Source of the DNA: JBDUDK01 sp040002995
GTDB lineage: Bacteria > Actinomycetota > Acidimicrobiia > Acidimicrobiales > Ilumatobacteraceae
Reading direction: 5' to 3'
Length of the DNA stretch: 31,670 nucleotides
NCBI GenBank assembly: GCA_040002995.1
Contig: JBDUDK010000059.1
Coordinates: 1-31,670, forward strand
The notes under the pieces were generated by a model. That model had not been told where the DNA came from. It made no database searches and saw nothing but the letters and a program-made list of their open reading frames with translations. A program made the translations under genes and the position numbers. Numbering within the stretch: the first letter of the stretch is position 1; each line of letters starts with the position of its first letter. This document shows positions 30,369 to 31,670 of this stretch, piece by piece.

Positions 30369-31670
30369 CTACTTGGCGGGCCAGCTTTTTTCGATGTTGT
30401 TCAGCATGTCATCGGTGCTGCCACCGACGATCCACGCTGTCGCCTCCGTCCAGAACGTGCCGGACCCGACCGCGCCGGGCATCTGGTCGGCACCGTCGAA
30501 GCGGAAGATGTCCGCGCTCGCCAACAGCTCTTGGAACGACGCCAGCAGCGGATCGGTGATCAACTTGGGGTCGATGTCCTTACGGGGCGACAGCTCCGCG
30601 TGCTTGTTGGCCATCGCCACGGCGTAGTCGGCCGAGGTCGCGTACAGGATGACGTCCCACGTCTCGGGCTTGTCGGTCCCCGCAGCGAGGATGTCGCCGG
30701 CGCCGAGCATCACCTTCGGGTCGCCGGCTTTGGCGACGGGCAGGTAGAAGTAGGTGATCTGGGCGTCACTGCCGGGAGGGCCGACCGTCGTCCCCTTAGG
30801 GAACAATGCCGAATAGAAGCTGGCCTGACGGTGCATGTAGCACTTGCCCGTGGCGATCGGCACACCGCCGTCCTGGAACTTCGTCGTGGCGATCGCCTTG
30901 ACGTTGTTCTCGCCGCCTAGGTAGGCGGGGTTCTTGAGGTACGAGCCAACCGCGTCGGCGACGGCCTTGACCTTCGGGTCGTTGAACGGGATGGCGTGGC
31001 TGACCCACTGGTCGTACACATCGGGCCCGTTGATCCGCAGCATGAAGTCCTCGAACCAGTCGGTGATCGGCCACCCAGTGGCGACGCCTGACTCGATGCC
31101 GGCGCACCACGGGATGCCCCCGTCGGCGACGATCTTGTCGGAAAGCGCCTTCAGCTCCACGAGCGTCTCGGGGACCTTATAGCCCTTCGCCGCGAAGGCC
31201 GCTGGGCTGTACCACACCATCGACTTGACGTTGGCCCGCCACGGAATGCCCTTTACCGCCTTGTCGACGGTGATGAGGCCCTCCCAACCCTTGATGAAGT
31301 CGCTGTTGGCATGCTTGGCGACGTTCTCGGGGAGTGTCTTGAGGTTGTCGGCCAGCGTGGCCAACAGACCCGGCTGCGGGAAGTCGATCACGTCAGGCGG
31401 GCTGCCGCCCTGGAGCAAAACTGGGGCCTGGACCTCGAACTGGTCCGTGCCCTGGAAATCGATCTTGACCCCCGTGCAGTCCGCGAGCGGCTTCCAGAAG
31501 TCGGTGAAGATCTGGATCGCGTTGGCATCATTCTCGCTGTTACGAACTGGTGAGAGGACGCTGACCGTCTTGCCGGCGTACTGCTTCTCGCACTTGATCT
31601 CTCCGCCGAGGAGACCCGCGCTGGCCGCGCCGCTCGTGGCCGACGCCGTATCGCCGGGGGCGCTGGTCGC
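30369..31670 (-). CDS. Carbohydrate ABC transporter solute-binding protein (partial, 5' end beyond window)
   Basis: 433 residues are visible; the signal peptide and any lipobox lie past the right edge. The first visible residues are a Ser/Ala/Thr/Gly-rich tether (TSAPGDTASATSGAASAG), as found after the lipidated Cys of actinobacterial binding lipoproteins. Then GKTVSVLSPVRNSENDANAI, a typical cluster B family 1 start, and PPDVIDFPQPGLLATLAD. Further family features are GIPWRANVKSMVWYSPAAF and the C-terminal TWDVILYATSADYAVAMA. It would capture an oligosaccharide outside the membrane and pass it to the two downstream permeases. The coupled GH3 enzyme suggests a beta-linked ligand; this is inferred from context. 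Confidence 0.9.
   Translation of the reverse strand, partial: ATSAPGDTASATSGAASAGLLGGEIKCEKQYAGKTVSVLSPVRNSENDANAIQIFTDFWKPLADCTGVKIDFQGTDQFEVQAPVLLQGGSPPDVIDFPQPGLLATLADNLKTLPENVAKHANSDFIKGWEGLITVDKAVKGIPWRANVKSMVWYSPAAFAAKGYKVPETLVELKALSDKIVADGGIPWCAGIESGVATGWPITDWFEDFMLRINGPDVYDQWVSHAIPFNDPKVKAVADAVGSYLKNPAYLGGENNVKAIATTKFQDGGVPIATGKCYMHRQASFYSALFPKGTTVGPPGSDAQITYFYLPVAKAGDPKVMLGAGDILAAGTDKPETWDVILYATSADYAVAMANKHAELSPRKDIDPKLITDPLLASFQELLASADIFRFDGADQMPGAVGSGTFWTEATAWIVGGSTDDMLNNIEKSWPAK

Noticed and set aside
1..31670. CRISPR array, tRNA genes, insertion sequences, prophage or anti-phage defence genes
   Set aside because: No regular spaced repeats, no tRNA cloverleaf or CCA-type sequence, no transposase, integrase or nuclease/helicase defence families were seen by reading both strands.

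Overview
The window is GC-rich, almost fully coding DNA with many 4-bp start/stop overlaps, frequent GTG/TTG starts and several start codons placed 6-7 nt after a TAnnnT hexamer without a Shine-Dalgarno sequence. Together with the family content (DUF5996, PadR remnant, Tat-exported solute-binding lipoprotein, short CxxC/CxxxC zinc-ribbon protein) this points to an actinobacterium. An uncultured or Acidimicrobiia-like lineage is my guess, not something the sequence proves. No rRNA, tRNA, CRISPR array, phage or insertion sequence was found.

Layout. (1) 1-4163, minus strand: acyl-CoA synthetase followed by two ABC exporter half-transporters; one has a degenerate ATP site and the other is cut by the left edge. 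(2) 4218-7503: a DUF5996 protein, an ABC-2 permease/ATPase pair and a PNPOx-like flavin-fold protein. (3) 7559-20860: a large carbohydrate-catabolism locus. It holds a Zn-dependent dehydrogenase, a cytosolic sialidase-fold protein, an RraA/HMG-aldolase-like protein, a complete five-gene Dpp/Opp-type importer, a TetR regulator, two Gfo/Idh/MocA oxidoreductases and an IlvD/Edd-type sugar-acid dehydratase. (4) 20870-25027: miscellaneous genes, namely a PIG-L deacetylase with a cyclic-nucleotide-binding domain inserted in it, a 64-aa protein, a transglutaminase-like protein, a 25-aa membrane peptide, an SGNH-type lipoprotein and an N-formylglutamate amidohydrolase-like protein. (5) 25028-25790: a decayed PadR regulator whose two pieces lie on opposite strands, then a zinc-ribbon ORF. 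(6) 25791-31670, minus strand: a CUT1 sugar importer (binding protein, two permeases) translationally coupled to a GH3 beta-glycosidase with an internal PA14 domain.

How the genes may work together. Region 3 reads as uptake, oxidation, dehydration and aldol cleavage of an unknown sugar or sugar acid. The Dpp-like importer brings in the ligand; the sialidase-fold protein may cleave or rearrange a conjugate; the Zn-ADH and/or Gfo/Idh/MocA enzymes oxidise it; the dehydratase makes a 2-keto-3-deoxy acid; the RraA-like aldolase splits that into pyruvate and an aldehyde; TetR regulates. The substrate cannot be read from sequence. Region 6 is a second, conventional system: import of a beta-linked oligosaccharide and its hydrolysis in the cytosol.

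The most unusual items are the region 3 pathway with its non-canonical sialidase-fold protein, the nested PIG-L/cNMP-binding protein, and the internally inverted PadR remnant.
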